This document shows positions 15,480-23,996 of a stretch of DNA of 64,000 nt, piece after piece. The first letter of the stretch is position 1. The number at the start of each line of letters is the position of its first letter. The translations under genes were made by a program, and so were the position numbers. The stretch is from Mesotoga infera (GTDB lineage: Bacteria; Thermotogota; Thermotogae; Petrotogales; Kosmotogaceae): contig NZ_LS974202.1 of the NCBI RefSeq assembly GCF_900157305.1, positions 1,736,001 through 1,800,000 of the forward strand, read 5' to 3'. The notes beneath the pieces were generated by a model. It did not search any database, was not told the origin of the DNA, and saw only the letters and a program-made list of their open reading frames with translations.

Positions 15480-16709
15480 TTGAAAATGAAGAAAGACGCC
15501 CAGTTCTACAAGTTTGCAGTTTATGGTTTCCTGAAAAACCTCCGCTTTTTCGATCCCTTTTTGATCCTTTTTTTCAGAGAGATGGGTCTATCTTTTCTCG
15601 AGATAGGGACTCTGATCTCCGTGAGGGAAATAGCCACCAACATACTCGAGCTCCCCACCGGGTTCATAGCCGATCTCTACGGTCGCAGGATGTCCATGGT
15701 TCTCTCCATGGTATCTTATCTTGCTTCGTTCATGGTCTTTTATCTCTTTCCAAACTTCTTAGTTTATATGGTCGCGATGGTTGCCTTCGCCTTCGGCGAG
15801 GCCTTCAGGACGGGTACTCACAAGGCCATGATTCTAGAGTATTTAAGATTGAACGATATGATGGATATAAAGGTCGACTACTACGGAGCCACCAGAGCCG
15901 CATCACAGATGGGATCTGCAATAAATGCCTTAATCGCCGCCTTCCTGGTCTTCTACAGCGGTAGTTACAGGATAGTCTTCCTGGCCTCGGTCATACCTTA
16001 TCTTCTGAATCTAGTCAACCTTTCGACTTATCCCAAAAATCTGGACGGCGAGCTTAAAACCAGCCAGAAGGGCGAGACCTTCAAGGCCTTCTTCGGTATT
16101 TTCAAGAGCCGGGACTCTTTCAGGGGCGTGCTGAACTCCTCCCTTTACGATGCCTTTTTCAAGGTCGTTCAGGAGTATCTGCAGCCGATATTGAAGGCTA
16201 TGGCTATCGGGCTGCCCGTGATGGTTACCTTGAAACCCGACCAGAGGACGGCGGTTCTTGTCGGCATAGTTTACTTCGTCATCTATTTTGCCACCAGCTA
16301 TGCTTCGAAGAACGCCGGGAATGTCAGCAAGAAGTTTGGAAACGAGGCTAGGGCGTTGAATTACAGTTACCTTCTGGGCGCTGTATTGATCATCTTCAGC
16401 GGTCTCTTCCAAAGATTGGGAATACAGCTGGCAGCGGTCGCAGTCTTTTTCCTGCTTTTCGTCTTGGAAAACCTGAGAAGACCGGTGAATATAAGTTATA
16501 TAAGCGACACTATCGATCATAAGACAATGGCCTCGGGTCTGTCGGTGGAATCACAGCTGAAAACGTTACTGATGGCCATACTGGCTCCTGTTATAGGTTT
16601 TTTGGCCGACAGGTTGGGCGTCGGGCTGGCCCTGATGCTGGCAGGTCTCCTGATGGCCGCTCTCTTCTTCCTTGTGAGCCTGAGATCGGCCGGAAGTAAA
16701 GGCAGTTGA
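15480..16709 (+). CDS. MFS transporter
   Basis: A 409-residue protein with about 12 membrane segments and the MFS loop 2-3 motif (GFIADLYGRRMSMV, related to GxLaDrxGrkxxl). It most resembles drug/sugar efflux-type MFS proteins, with substrate unknown. TTG start at 15480, eight bases after GGGAGG; an ATG two codons later is the alternative. The promoter/inverted-repeat element directly upstream suggests it is expressed independently of the GGT/M14 cluster. Long loop between helices 6 and 7 (about 185-215). Confidence 0.85.
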   Translation: MKMKKDAQFYKFAVYGFLKNLRFFDPFLILFFREMGLSFLEIGTLISVREIATNILELPTGFIADLYGRRMSMVLSMVSYLASFMVFYLFPNFLVYMVAMVAFAFGEAFRTGTHKAMILEYLRLNDMMDIKVDYYGATRAASQMGSAINALIAAFLVFYSGSYRIVFLASVIPYLLNLVNLSTYPKNLDGELKTSQKGETFKAFFGIFKSRDSFRGVLNSSLYDAFFKVVQEYLQPILKAMAIGLPVMVTLKPDQRTAVLVGIVYFVIYFATSYASKNAGNVSKKFGNEARALNYSYLLGAVLIIFSGLFQRLGIQLAAVAVFFLLFVLENLRRPVNISYISDTIDHKTMASGLSVESQLKTLLMAILAPVIGFLADRLGVGLALMLAGLLMAALFFLVSLRSAGSKGS

Positions 16710-16773
16710 AGCAGTTGAAATCGTGCCCGCTATCTTCCCGTAGCTGATAGAATCTAAGAGGGAGGTGACTTGT

Positions 16774-17910
16774 ATGAAGAGAAGTCTCTTTTTGATCATA
16801 TTCTTTTTCTCTGCCCTTTTCACTCTGGTTTTGGCTTCGGACCTTACCGTCGAGGGTTTGAAGGGAAGTGTCGAAAAGGTCGTAACGGGAAGGTTCACCT
16901 ACCGGAGCGAGAACGGTCAATGGCTGGCCGGTGAACTTGAGACCAGAAGGATCAAGGTTTTCTCGCCTCTCGGCGATTACCAGACTGTGGCACTATATAT
17001 GAACGGCGTCCAGTACAGTCGTCACGAATACACATATGACGAAAACGGCCGGAAACTGGAGTCTCGCTACTACAAAAACGACGCCGAGAACTACACCACC
17101 AGGGAGATCTATACTTACGATGATAGGGGCCGCCTCATAGAGGAAATCACGATGGAATACTGGCCGGTCTTTCTGGGTGGCGACCGCCTGAGCGGCAAAA
17201 CCGTTCTCGCCTACGACGACAGGGGCTATATCTCCTTGAAAAGGCTGCTCAACGACCAGGGGGTTATCCTCTCCTCGGTCAGACTTACCTACGACGATGG
17301 CGGAAGATTGATAAGGGAATCTCATTACGGAAAAGATGGAAAGCTCGAATCGATCTTGCTCTACAAGTACGAAGGGGATGTTCTGAGGGGCATACACTCT
17401 CTTGACAGCAGCAACAGGATACTTGAAGAGGTTGTCGCCGGCGGTGAGAACGGACTTAACGACAGAACGCAGTACGGCTATTCAGGAGACAGGGCCGTTA
17501 GAAGCTCGAGAACTCTCACGGACGGATATATCTCGGTAAACGAGATCGTAGACCTCACCGAAATCGATCAGCCGGGTAGAAGAGTCGAGATCTCCTTCAC
17601 GCTCGAACCCCTGGTCGTTACGTTCGATACAGAAGAGACTCTTCAGGCGATCCTATCCAGAAACACGGCCGGGAGGATCACGGGAGTCGATTTTAAAAGC
17701 GGCAATGACCTGCTGGCCGGATTCAAATACTATTTCGACAACGCCGGAAGGTTGCTGGCAAGAGAATACACGTTCGGTGAAAACTCTCTCAGGATTGACT
17801 ACAGGTACGACACCGCGGGAAACTGGATAGAGGAGAGATACTTCAGGCTGGAAAATCAGGAATACAGGCCGGTATCGACGCTCGTTCGCCAGATCGACTA
17901 CTTCGAATGA
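16774..17910 (+). CDS. Secreted YD-repeat (RHS-like) protein
   Basis: A 378-residue protein with a signal peptide (KRSLFLIIFFFSALFTLVLA). At least six tyrosine-aspartate repeats are visible: YTYDENGRKLE, YTYDDRGRLIE, LAYDDRGYIS, LTYDDGGRLIR, YKYEGDVLRG and YRYDTAGNWIE. Such repeats build beta-shell or ribbon structures in RHS proteins. Here there is no RHS core-associated motif or C-terminal toxin domain, so it is more likely a structural or carbohydrate-binding surface protein. ATG at 16774 is four bases after GGAGGTGAC; the upstream GTG (16765) lies in the Shine-Dalgarno. Confidence 0.75.
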   Translation: MKRSLFLIIFFFSALFTLVLASDLTVEGLKGSVEKVVTGRFTYRSENGQWLAGELETRRIKVFSPLGDYQTVALYMNGVQYSRHEYTYDENGRKLESRYYKNDAENYTTREIYTYDDRGRLIEEITMEYWPVFLGGDRLSGKTVLAYDDRGYISLKRLLNDQGVILSSVRLTYDDGGRLIRESHYGKDGKLESILLYKYEGDVLRGIHSLDSSNRILEEVVAGGENGLNDRTQYGYSGDRAVRSSRTLTDGYISVNEIVDLTEIDQPGRRVEISFTLEPLVVTFDTEETLQAILSRNTAGRITGVDFKSGNDLLAGFKYYFDNAGRLLAREYTFGENSLRIDYRYDTAGNWIEERYFRLENQEYRPVSTLVRQIDYFE

Positions 17911-18016
17911 GACAAGTGGCTTAGCATTCAATAATGACGGCTCCTGCAGGTAGCGCGAGGGCCTTCGATAAACGGTGCTATATCCAGTTTGTATCTATCG
18001 AACCTTGGGAATTGGT

Positions 18017-19210
18017 TCAAAGCGCGGATCGATTTTCGCAATGTGCAGTTTTTTTCAGCGTTCTGGGACCGATATAACGTATTCCAATTGCGCCCAGTGG
18101 AGCCGTTATGATTATCGAGAGGACAGAAACCGAAAGAATTACATCTCCATATGCCACTCCCATTGCTAGAGGAATGCCACCAACAGCGGCCTGAACGGTT
18201 GCCTTTGGAATATAAGATACCATACAGAATAGCCTTTCATGAAGGTTCAACTTCGACCCCAGGGTTGAAACAGCAACTCCAAGGCTCCTGAATAAAAGTC
18301 CCAGAATTATAACCACTATCCCTTTTTGCCATGAATTGTTTATGGCGTTTATACTTACGCTTGCACCCACGAGAACGAAAAGGAAGACCTCTGCGAGTAC
18401 CCATACACGCTCCATTTTTCCCGCCAATCTTTCGGCAGCAACCGGCAGTTTTTCTCTTAGCATGAACCCGATCGCCATCACACCTAGCAACGAAGCCACC
18501 GGCATATAGTTTTCCAGTTGATGGAAAATAAAAGCCGATGATAGAACCAGTAGGACTTTCTTTGTGTCCCTCATATGGAATTTTTTGAATAGAAGAGCGA
18601 AAAGAAAACCGATGAGTGCTCCAGCTCCGATTCCAAGGGCTATTTCCAGCGGTACGCTTGCAACAGCGGTAACTACGTTGATATTCTGTCCTTTATCTAT
18701 ACCAAGGAAAACAGTGAATATGGTTATGGCAACCACATCATCAACCGAGGCCGCAGCCAGTATGGTCGATGGCACTTCCCTGTCCTTTCCCATGTCGCTT
18801 TCCTTGAAGCGAAGCATCTCGGGAACCACTACGGCGGGAGAAACGGCGGCAATAATGAAACCAAGCATTCCACCCTTCACTAAATCCAGACCGAGCCATT
18901 GAGCGAAGAACATTATTGAGAAGCCTTCGAAGACGCCTGGAAGAAAACTCATTCGCAATGCGAGGGGACCGATCTTCTTCACAGTTTTACGGTCAAGGCC
19001 AAGACCGGCGCGAAGAAGAATTACAATCAAGGCCAGTAACCTGATTTCACTCGAAACGTCCAGCAGCGAGTTATCTATAAGGTTTAGAATCTGGGGACCC
19101 AGAAGAACGCCGAGAAAGATCAATCCTATCAAGCCGGGAAGCCGCAGTTTTTCGAAAAGAGAGATGATAGGAATTGAAAGAATAATTATCAGCGAGATAC
19201 TCAATACCAT
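18017..19210 (-). CDS. Cation:proton antiporter (CPA2-type, KefB/NapA-like)
   Basis: A 397-residue membrane protein with about 12-13 helices. The N-terminal half has LPGLIGLIFLGVLLGP, and the discontinuous helix region has AAVSPAVVVPEML and ASVDDVVAITIF; the acidic pair DD lies in the ion-binding helix typical of CPA transporters. It should exchange Na+ or K+ for protons. The ATG at 19210 follows GGAGGTAAAA; the longer frame start at 19315 lies in the leader. A near-consensus promoter is found 120-150 bases upstream, giving a leader of about 115 bases. Confidence 0.85.
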   Translation of the reverse strand: MVLSISLIIILSIPIISLFEKLRLPGLIGLIFLGVLLGPQILNLIDNSLLDVSSEIRLLALIVILLRAGLGLDRKTVKKIGPLALRMSFLPGVFEGFSIMFFAQWLGLDLVKGGMLGFIIAAVSPAVVVPEMLRFKESDMGKDREVPSTILAAASVDDVVAITIFTVFLGIDKGQNINVVTAVASVPLEIALGIGAGALIGFLFALLFKKFHMRDTKKVLLVLSSAFIFHQLENYMPVASLLGVMAIGFMLREKLPVAAERLAGKMERVWVLAEVFLFVLVGASVSINAINNSWQKGIVVIILGLLFRSLGVAVSTLGSKLNLHERLFCMVSYIPKATVQAAVGGIPLAMGVAYGDVILSVSVLSIIITAPLGAIGIRYIGPRTLKKTAHCENRSAL

Positions 19211-19332
19211 TTTTACCTCCAGAACACGGTGAACAACGATAGCCACCATAAATTTGACAGTAGTAGAAGCTATCAGCGCGCGACGCGGTTCTGGGTGGTA
19301 AAAACTCCACGGCAAGCTTCATTGCCTTAGGT

Positions 19333-19362
19333 ATTATATTATGTGATGAGTTATACTGTCAA
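19333..19362 (-). promoter_or_regulatory. Near-consensus sigma-A promoter of the antiporter gene
   Basis: On the minus strand, TTGACA (19362-19357), an 18-base spacer and TATAAT (19338-19333). Both hexamers are perfect. A plus-strand TATACT (19352-19357) overlaps it and may serve the divergent small membrane protein gene. Confidence 0.8.
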
Positions 19363-19392
19363 ATAGATGCTGAACGGAGGTGAGAGAGCGAG

Positions 19393-19596
19393 ATGCTGAC
19401 CACTTTTCTTGCGATTGTCGGTGCGTTGTTTCTGCTTTATCTGGCGATAAGGTACTTCCCCGCCCTCATCAAGCTGGTGATAGGGATCGGAGTCGTTCTG
19501 GTGGTGGTTTTTGCTTTCGCCGGTTTTGTGGTGGTCTTCCTGCCGATCCTGATAATTATAGCGATAGTCCTGCTTGTTGTGAAGCTTGTAAAATGA
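19393..19596 (+). CDS. Small hydrophobic membrane protein
   Basis: A 67-residue protein, almost wholly hydrophobic, with two or three membrane-spanning stretches (LTTFLAIVGALFLLYLAI, LVIGIGVVLVVVFAFAGFVVVF, ILIIIAIVLLVVK). Good Shine-Dalgarno CGGAGGTGA. The stop overlaps the nitrilase start as ATGA, so the two are co-translated. Function is not recognised. Confidence 0.6.
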   Translation: MLTTFLAIVGALFLLYLAIRYFPALIKLVIGIGVVLVVVFAFAGFVVVFLPILIIIAIVLLVVKLVK

Positions 19597-20519
19597 AAAC
19601 TATCGATCTGACGGCCATTCAGGTCCATTTCGACGCGACGACGTTTTCAAGGGAATCGTTCGCGAGCGCAATGGACCGATATGTTCGTCTGGCCCGTGGT
19701 CTCTGGAGGGGTGAGCGTCATGTCACGGTCTTTCCGGAGTTCTTTCCGACCTTTCTTTATCCTGCATTCAGAGGCATGACCTTAAAAGGCGGTCCGGGAA
19801 AGATCCTTTTGAAGTACGCGCTCAAGAATACGGGGCTCTCTCTCAATCCTCTCAGACAGGCCTTTTTGAATCACGCTTTAGAAATAGAGCTCTTTTATCG
19901 CGAAACGTTCGGAGCGCTGGCCGGGGAATTTAAAACTTATCTGCTGGCACCTTCTATCCTGATGCCTGAGGTTGATTTCGAATCTTCAAGGGGAACCTTC
20001 TTGAGGGATAAGAGGTTGTACAACATGGCTTATCTCTTCAGCCCTCAGGGCCGGCTCATCGCGAAGATCGCCAAACGCAATCTTACGGACGCAGAGAGCA
20101 GGATACTCTTCTCCAGGGGAAGCTCCTTCGGCAATATAGCCGAGACTTCAATCGGAACACTGGGTGTCGCCATCTGTTACGATATGTTTTTTGAGAGCGA
20201 AGTGAGGAGACTCGATTCTAGTGGCTGCGAGATCCTTCTCGTTCCTTCCTGCAACTTCGCTCCATGGAAGGCCCATTTGAACGGATCAACTCAGGAGAGG
20301 GTATGGTTCAGAGATGGTCCGATCAGCGCGTCGAAAGACAGGGAGAACATACGTTTTCTGGTGAACGCGATGGCCGTCGGCGATATTGGTGGGCAGACCG
20401 CCCAGGGAAGATCTTCCATATGGCACAACGGCAAGGTTCTGGCCATATCGCGGGAGGTCGAGCGGGAAGATGTCGTGAATGCCATAGTGGAACTGGATTT
20501 TTACCCGGGCGGACTTTAG
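19593..20519 (+). CDS. Nitrilase-superfamily carbon-nitrogen hydrolase
   Basis: A 308-residue protein with the Glu-Lys-Cys triad of the superfamily: Glu49 in VFPEFFP, Lys161 in IAKRNL and Cys195 in VAICYDMFFE. Members cleave nitriles, amides or N-carbamoyl groups; the subfamily cannot be decided here. The start ATG at 19593 overlaps the stop of the preceding hydrophobic gene. An unusually long insertion (about 55-115) precedes the Lys region. A longer frame beginning at 19380 is an artefact of the overlap. Confidence 0.82.
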   Translation: MKTIDLTAIQVHFDATTFSRESFASAMDRYVRLARGLWRGERHVTVFPEFFPTFLYPAFRGMTLKGGPGKILLKYALKNTGLSLNPLRQAFLNHALEIELFYRETFGALAGEFKTYLLAPSILMPEVDFESSRGTFLRDKRLYNMAYLFSPQGRLIAKIAKRNLTDAESRILFSRGSSFGNIAETSIGTLGVAICYDMFFESEVRRLDSSGCEILLVPSCNFAPWKAHLNGSTQERVWFRDGPISASKDRENIRFLVNAMAVGDIGGQTAQGRSSIWHNGKVLAISREVEREDVVNAIVELDFYPGGL

Positions 20520-20583
20520 AGAATCGCGGGTAGTATAATCTAGTCGGCAATCGTACAGGGCCAGATTCAAAGGAGGTATACGA

Positions 20584-21513
20584 GTGAAAATAGCGGTAGT
20601 ACACGACGAAAAACCCGGTGAGGTCGGCATGAAGATGCTGAAAAGTATCGCCGGTGTTTTAGAGAAACACCACGAAGTATTCCCAGTGCCGCTCACGTCG
20701 AAATTCGTTGAAAGGATCGAGAGTGAAGGTATAGAGTTCGTCTTTAACATCGCAACCGGAGGTGAGGGCCACCAGAGACAGGTCTATGTGCCTGCTATAC
20801 TCGACTTCTGGAATATACCTTATACCGGTTCTGGTGTGTCGGCCAACTGCCTATGCATCGACAAATCGCTCACCAAAATAGTTATGGCCGACAGCGGTAT
20901 ACCAACCCCTAAGTACGTTTGCTTCAAACAATCTCGTCCGGTTGAAGAGATAGATTTCTATCCGGCCATTGTAAAGCCTTCGCGCGGTGGAAGCGCCGTT
21001 GGAATATGGGCAGATTCGGTGGTCAGTGATAGGGTCGAACTCGAAAGGGCCGTGGAGAGAATTCACAGGGAATACGGAGAACCAGCCCTGGTTGAAGAGT
21101 TCATAGTCGGTCGAGAATTCAGCGTCGGGATAGTCGGACACACGGTACTACCCATTCTTGAGATAGACTTTTCTTCACTACCGGAGGGGATGGAACGATT
21201 CTACTCTTACAGAGTCAAGCAGTATCTAGGCGAGAAAACCGGTTACATCTGTCCGGCCGTCATACCGGAAGTTCTGAAAGCAGAGATCGAAAGCTTATCG
21301 CTAGAACTCTTCGATAGGCTCGATCTGGGCGATTATGCGCGCATGGATATAAGGGTCGATAAGTACGGCGAGCCGTACTTTCTCGAGGTAAACTCCCTCC
21401 CGCTGCTCGTTCCCGATTACTCGGATATAGTAAAGATGGCGCTGGCAGCAGGCTGGGAATACGACGATCTGATACTCGCAATTCTGGATTCCGCTATAGA
21501 GAGAAGAAGGTAA
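20584..21513 (+). CDS. ATP-grasp ligase resembling D-alanine-D-alanine ligase
   Basis: A 309-residue ATP-grasp enzyme. The N-terminal domain has TGGEGHQRQ and IPYTGSG, as in Ddl proteins. The central domain has AIVKPSRGGSAVGI (ATP-binding Lys and glycine loop) and LVEEFIVGREFSVGI. The C-terminal domain has ARMDIRVDKYG and FLEVNSLPLL (metal-binding Asp, Glu and Asn). It joins two amino acids or similar carboxylates with ATP. Whether it is the cell's Ddl or a paralogue with another substrate is not decidable; it is separated from cell-wall genes. GTG start after GGAGGTATACGA. The next gene begins four bases after its stop. Confidence 0.82.
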   Translation: MKIAVVHDEKPGEVGMKMLKSIAGVLEKHHEVFPVPLTSKFVERIESEGIEFVFNIATGGEGHQRQVYVPAILDFWNIPYTGSGVSANCLCIDKSLTKIVMADSGIPTPKYVCFKQSRPVEEIDFYPAIVKPSRGGSAVGIWADSVVSDRVELERAVERIHREYGEPALVEEFIVGREFSVGIVGHTVLPILEIDFSSLPEGMERFYSYRVKQYLGEKTGYICPAVIPEVLKAEIESLSLELFDRLDLGDYARMDIRVDKYGEPYFLEVNSLPLLVPDYSDIVKMALAAGWEYDDLILAILDSAIERRR

Positions 21514-21517
21514 TCGA

Positions 21518-22225
21518 ATGAATCATAGAGAGAGGTACGAACTGGCTTTGAAAATCTCCCGCGATGTCTCGGAAGAGATGGGTAGCAATTTGGTTTCTTT
21601 CTGTCTTTACGGTTCCACTTGCCGGGGTACGGATACGCGCTGGTCCGACCTGGAGATGTTTGCCATAACCATTGAAGAGACACCTCAGAAATCTCTTCTT
21701 ATCGGTACTGTCCCTGCGATCGTTTACACGATGACCGATTCGAAACTTCGTGAGATTCTTGAAAAGCCCGGTACACAATGGCCACTGTACACCGGCCTGA
21801 TGAAAGGACTTGTGGTTCTTTCCGGAGACATGGAAGCGCCGTCAAGGTATTATTCGCTGGCACTGAACGTGTCGCGCGAAAGACTAAAAGAGGCTCTTAA
21901 AGAAAATCTGCCCGGGTTGGTCTTCGAGTCTTACGGAAGGATCTTCTCCAGTATAGTCAGAAAGAAACATGAGGATATCTATTGTGCGGTAGTCGAGGTT
22001 TTGTTGGAGATGAGCACCGCGCTATGTCTGCTGAACGGCAAGCATGTCAACAGCAGCTACTTCGAGGGGATAAGGGAGAGCTTCGAATTCGAAAAAAGGC
22101 CCGCGCGTTATGCGGCCCTCGCCACCAGGCTATGGAAGAGCCGCAACCCCTTCGAAATAGCTCGCGACGCCAGAGAACTTATTAAAAACTACATAGTGCT
22201 CCTTGAAAGCGAAGGGCTTATCTAG
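21518..22225 (+). CDS. Kanamycin-nucleotidyltransferase-like protein
   Basis: A 235-residue protein with a polymerase-beta-type nucleotidyltransferase core: YGSTCRGTDTRWSDLEM (Gly32-Ser33, then Asp44 and Glu46 as metal ligands). The SDLEM block and overall length resemble ANT(4')/kanamycin nucleotidyltransferase, where the sequence is SDIEM. A helical second half follows (EVLLEMSTALCLLNG). It probably transfers a nucleotide to a small hydroxyl compound; drug resistance is only a possibility. It overlaps no gene but follows the ATP-grasp ligase by four bases, so the two are one operon. Confidence 0.72.
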   Translation: MNHRERYELALKISRDVSEEMGSNLVSFCLYGSTCRGTDTRWSDLEMFAITIEETPQKSLLIGTVPAIVYTMTDSKLREILEKPGTQWPLYTGLMKGLVVLSGDMEAPSRYYSLALNVSRERLKEALKENLPGLVFESYGRIFSSIVRKKHEDIYCAVVEVLLEMSTALCLLNGKHVNSSYFEGIRESFEFEKRPARYAALATRLWKSRNPFEIARDARELIKNYIVLLESEGLI

Positions 22226-22375
22226 TAGAGCACCGGGTCTGGAGTGTGAGGTCTGGTAAGAGCGGGAAGAGCTGTCTCCGGTATTTCGTTGTTTGTTAGA
22301 ATAAGAGAGGCAGGGGATACAAAATAAGTCCAGTCCTTCGAAAGAGCAAAGAGCGATTCATCGTGGTTTGTTAAA

Positions 22376-22428
22376 GAACACGAGAGAAAGAGAGTACGAA
22401 CTCTCGAATGCTCTCTTTTTCGTGTTTT
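22376..22428 (+). terminator. Terminator of the ATP-grasp/nucleotidyltransferase operon
   Basis: AACACGAGAGAAAGAGAG (from 22377) pairs imperfectly with CTCTCTTTTTCGTGTT (22411-22426) and ends in TTTT. A smaller GAGAGT/ACTCTC hairpin can form within the loop. Confidence 0.65.
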
Positions 22429-22533
22429 ACGAGCAAACTGGCCAGTCGTATTTTATGCTTATTGGATGATCCTTTTTGTGCTTTCTTTGTTTCTAGAATA
22501 TCTCTAAAAGCGCTTTTCCGGTCTCTATTTTCC

Positions 22534-22562
22534 TTTGTTTTAAAGTCTTTTGGGAATATAAT
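22534..22562 (+). promoter_or_regulatory. mscL: Promoter candidate of mscL
   Basis: TATAAT at 22557-22562 with TTTGTT at 22534-22539 (17-base spacer), 33 bases upstream of the mscL start. Confidence 0.5.
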
Positions 22563-22594
22563 CTTACTGTCACAAAATAGAGGGGGTGAGAGCC

Positions 22595-23047
22595 ATGTGG
22601 AAGGAGTTCAAAAAGTTCATAAGTCGCGGCAATGTCATCGATCTGGCAGTCGGTATCATAATCGGGGGCGCCTTTCAGGTAATAGTTAGATCCCTCGTCG
22701 ATGATATCATAATGCCGATTCTCGGTCTCTTCACGGGTGGCATCGATTTCAGTAACCTTTATATCAACCTCTCCGGCGGGAGTTACGAAACTCTAGCGGC
22801 GGCAAAGGCGGCTGGTGCGGCAACTATAAACATCGGTCTCTTCATAAACGCCGTGATCAATTTCCTGATTCTGGCATTCGTGATTTTCCTGATCGTCAGA
22901 CAGATAAATAAGATCAGGGAACGCCAGAAGAAAGAAGAGGCTCCGGCCGCACCGACGACGAAGACCTGTCCATTCTGTCATACTTCGATTCCAATTGAAG
23001 CGACGAGATGTCCGAACTGTACATCCGAGCTTGGGAAAAAGGGTTAA
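22595..23047 (+). CDS. mscL: Large-conductance mechanosensitive channel with C-terminal zinc ribbon
   Basis: A 150-residue channel that opens under membrane tension to release solutes on hypo-osmotic shock. MscL features are [23 protein letters not shown] (N-terminal helix and pore-lining TM1), IIMPILG and TM2 ([18 protein letters not shown]). In place of a simple helical end, residues 120-145 carry [18 protein letters not shown], a CxxC...CxxC rubredoxin-like zinc ribbon after an alanine/proline linker. The ATG at 22595 is four bases after GGGGGTGAG. It is transcribed alone: promoter upstream, terminator downstream. Confidence 0.92.
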   Translation: MWKEFKKFISRGNVIDLAVGIIIGGAFQVIVRSLVDDIIMPILGLFTGGIDFSNLYINLSGGSYETLAAAKAAGAATINIGLFINAVINFLILAFVIFLIVRQINKIRERQKKEEAPAAPTTKTCPFCHTSIPIEATRCPNCTSELGKKG

Positions 23048-23058
23048 AACGCTTTTTT

Positions 23059-23093
23059 CAGAAGCGGCCTTCGAGCCGCTTCTGTCGTTTTAT
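23059..23093 (+). terminator. Terminator of mscL
   Basis: Perfect 10-base stem CAGAAGCGGC/GCCGCTTCTG with a CTTCGA loop, followed by TCGTTTTAT. Confidence 0.85.
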
Positions 23094-23227
23094 ACGAATA
23101 AATAGAATCAAAAGGCGAGATGCTGTGGCTAGGAAAAGCTGTTCGCATGTCCCGACTATCAACGACGGAGGATGGCTACGAACGAGGTGGAGAGCGATAA
23201 AATAAAAGAGTGGAAATCCGGGCATTT

Positions 23228-23236
23228 TGGTATAAT
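23228..23236 (+). promoter_or_regulatory. Extended -10 promoter upstream of 23285
   Basis: TGG immediately followed by TATAAT (23231-23236), 49 bases before the ATG. No matching -35 is apparent. Confidence 0.5.
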
Positions 23237-23284
23237 AGCTCTACTGTATCGAAAGTAAACGCCGAATTGGACGGGGTGTTCCGT

Positions 23285-23533
23285 ATGAGAATAATACCTG
23301 AAACGAGAGAGCGCATCAAGAAAAGAAGAATGGAGATTGGCATACTCGCCGCTTGTATGCTGTTAGCCAGTCTCTATGCGGTTTATCAAATTGCCGCCAA
23401 CACTGAGTTGTTCTTGAGCAGCTCGAAGGTGCAACTTATAATGATCGTAATATTCGCCTTCACCGTTGTTTGCAACGTTTACTTCTTGATTCTGCACTTC
23501 GCTTACAGGAAGAGAAGGCGCACACGCACCTGA
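23285..23533 (+). CDS. Small two-helix membrane protein
   Basis: An 82-residue protein with two hydrophobic segments (IGILAACMLLASLYAVYQIA and VQLIMIVIFAFTVVCNVYFLIL) and basic termini (RERIKKRRM, YRKRRRTRT), which predicts both ends in the cytoplasm. The ATG at 23285 follows GGACGGGGTGTTCCGT. It has its own promoter and stands alone. Function is unknown. Confidence 0.55.
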   Translation: MRIIPETRERIKKRRMEIGILAACMLLASLYAVYQIAANTELFLSSSKVQLIMIVIFAFTVVCNVYFLILHFAYRKRRRTRT

Positions 23534-23996
23534 GTTTCTGTTGTTTCATCCGAACTTCCTCACGAAAGACAGACCCAGATATGCCTATCCTCGATATTCG
23601 TAAAAAATATGTAATCCATTTTCTTTGGAAGAGCAGTTCTCGCTGGTTTCTTGGTCATCCTCTTCAAAAACGATAGAGATACCGGATCGAAATCTGGCAT
23701 TACAAGATGAGATTGTCACCAGTAGTGACATCATACTGGATCTAAATAATCCATAACTCCAGACCCAGTGCGAGCAAGGCGTACGAGATGCAAGATTTTT
23801 TTGCGAGAGAAGCGAACTTCATTGTTTTATCGTGCAAAAATCCATTTGCTGGCGAATTGTCTATCTGACAGAGAGAGTAGAAATGTATTGAGTAAATATT
23901 TCCAGTTGTATAATAACAATGTAATTATCCGTTCGGTCTGGGGGAACTGAATTCGTAAAGTACGGCTAGAAAGCCGAAAACACAGGGGGTGTTTAG
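23534..23996. other. 463-base intergenic region upstream of the sugar ABC transporter
   Basis: No gene is supported. It contains a 6-base-stem hairpin TGTCAC-CAGTA-GTGACA (23714-23730) inside a GGATC-rich stretch that looks like a degenerate intergenic repeat. A TATAAT at 23909-23914, with TTGAGT 15 bases upstream, is a candidate transporter promoter 83 bases before the binding-protein start. An operator for a sugar regulator may lie here, but none is obvious. Confidence 0.4.

Larger units (their letters stand above)
22226..22594. other. Intergenic region: terminator and mscL promoter
   Basis: No coding sequence is supported here. The left 150 bases show nothing clear. A terminator occupies 22376-22428, and an AT-rich segment with the mscL promoter fills 22430-22594. 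Confidence 0.6.

Noticed and set aside
16774-17910. Contact-dependent RHS toxin
   Set aside because: No RHS core-associated motif, no C-terminal toxin domain and no small immunity gene follow.
22408-22689. Plus-strand frame of 93 codons overlapping the mscL start
   Set aside because: Begins inside a terminator, has no ribosome binding site and runs out of frame through mscL.
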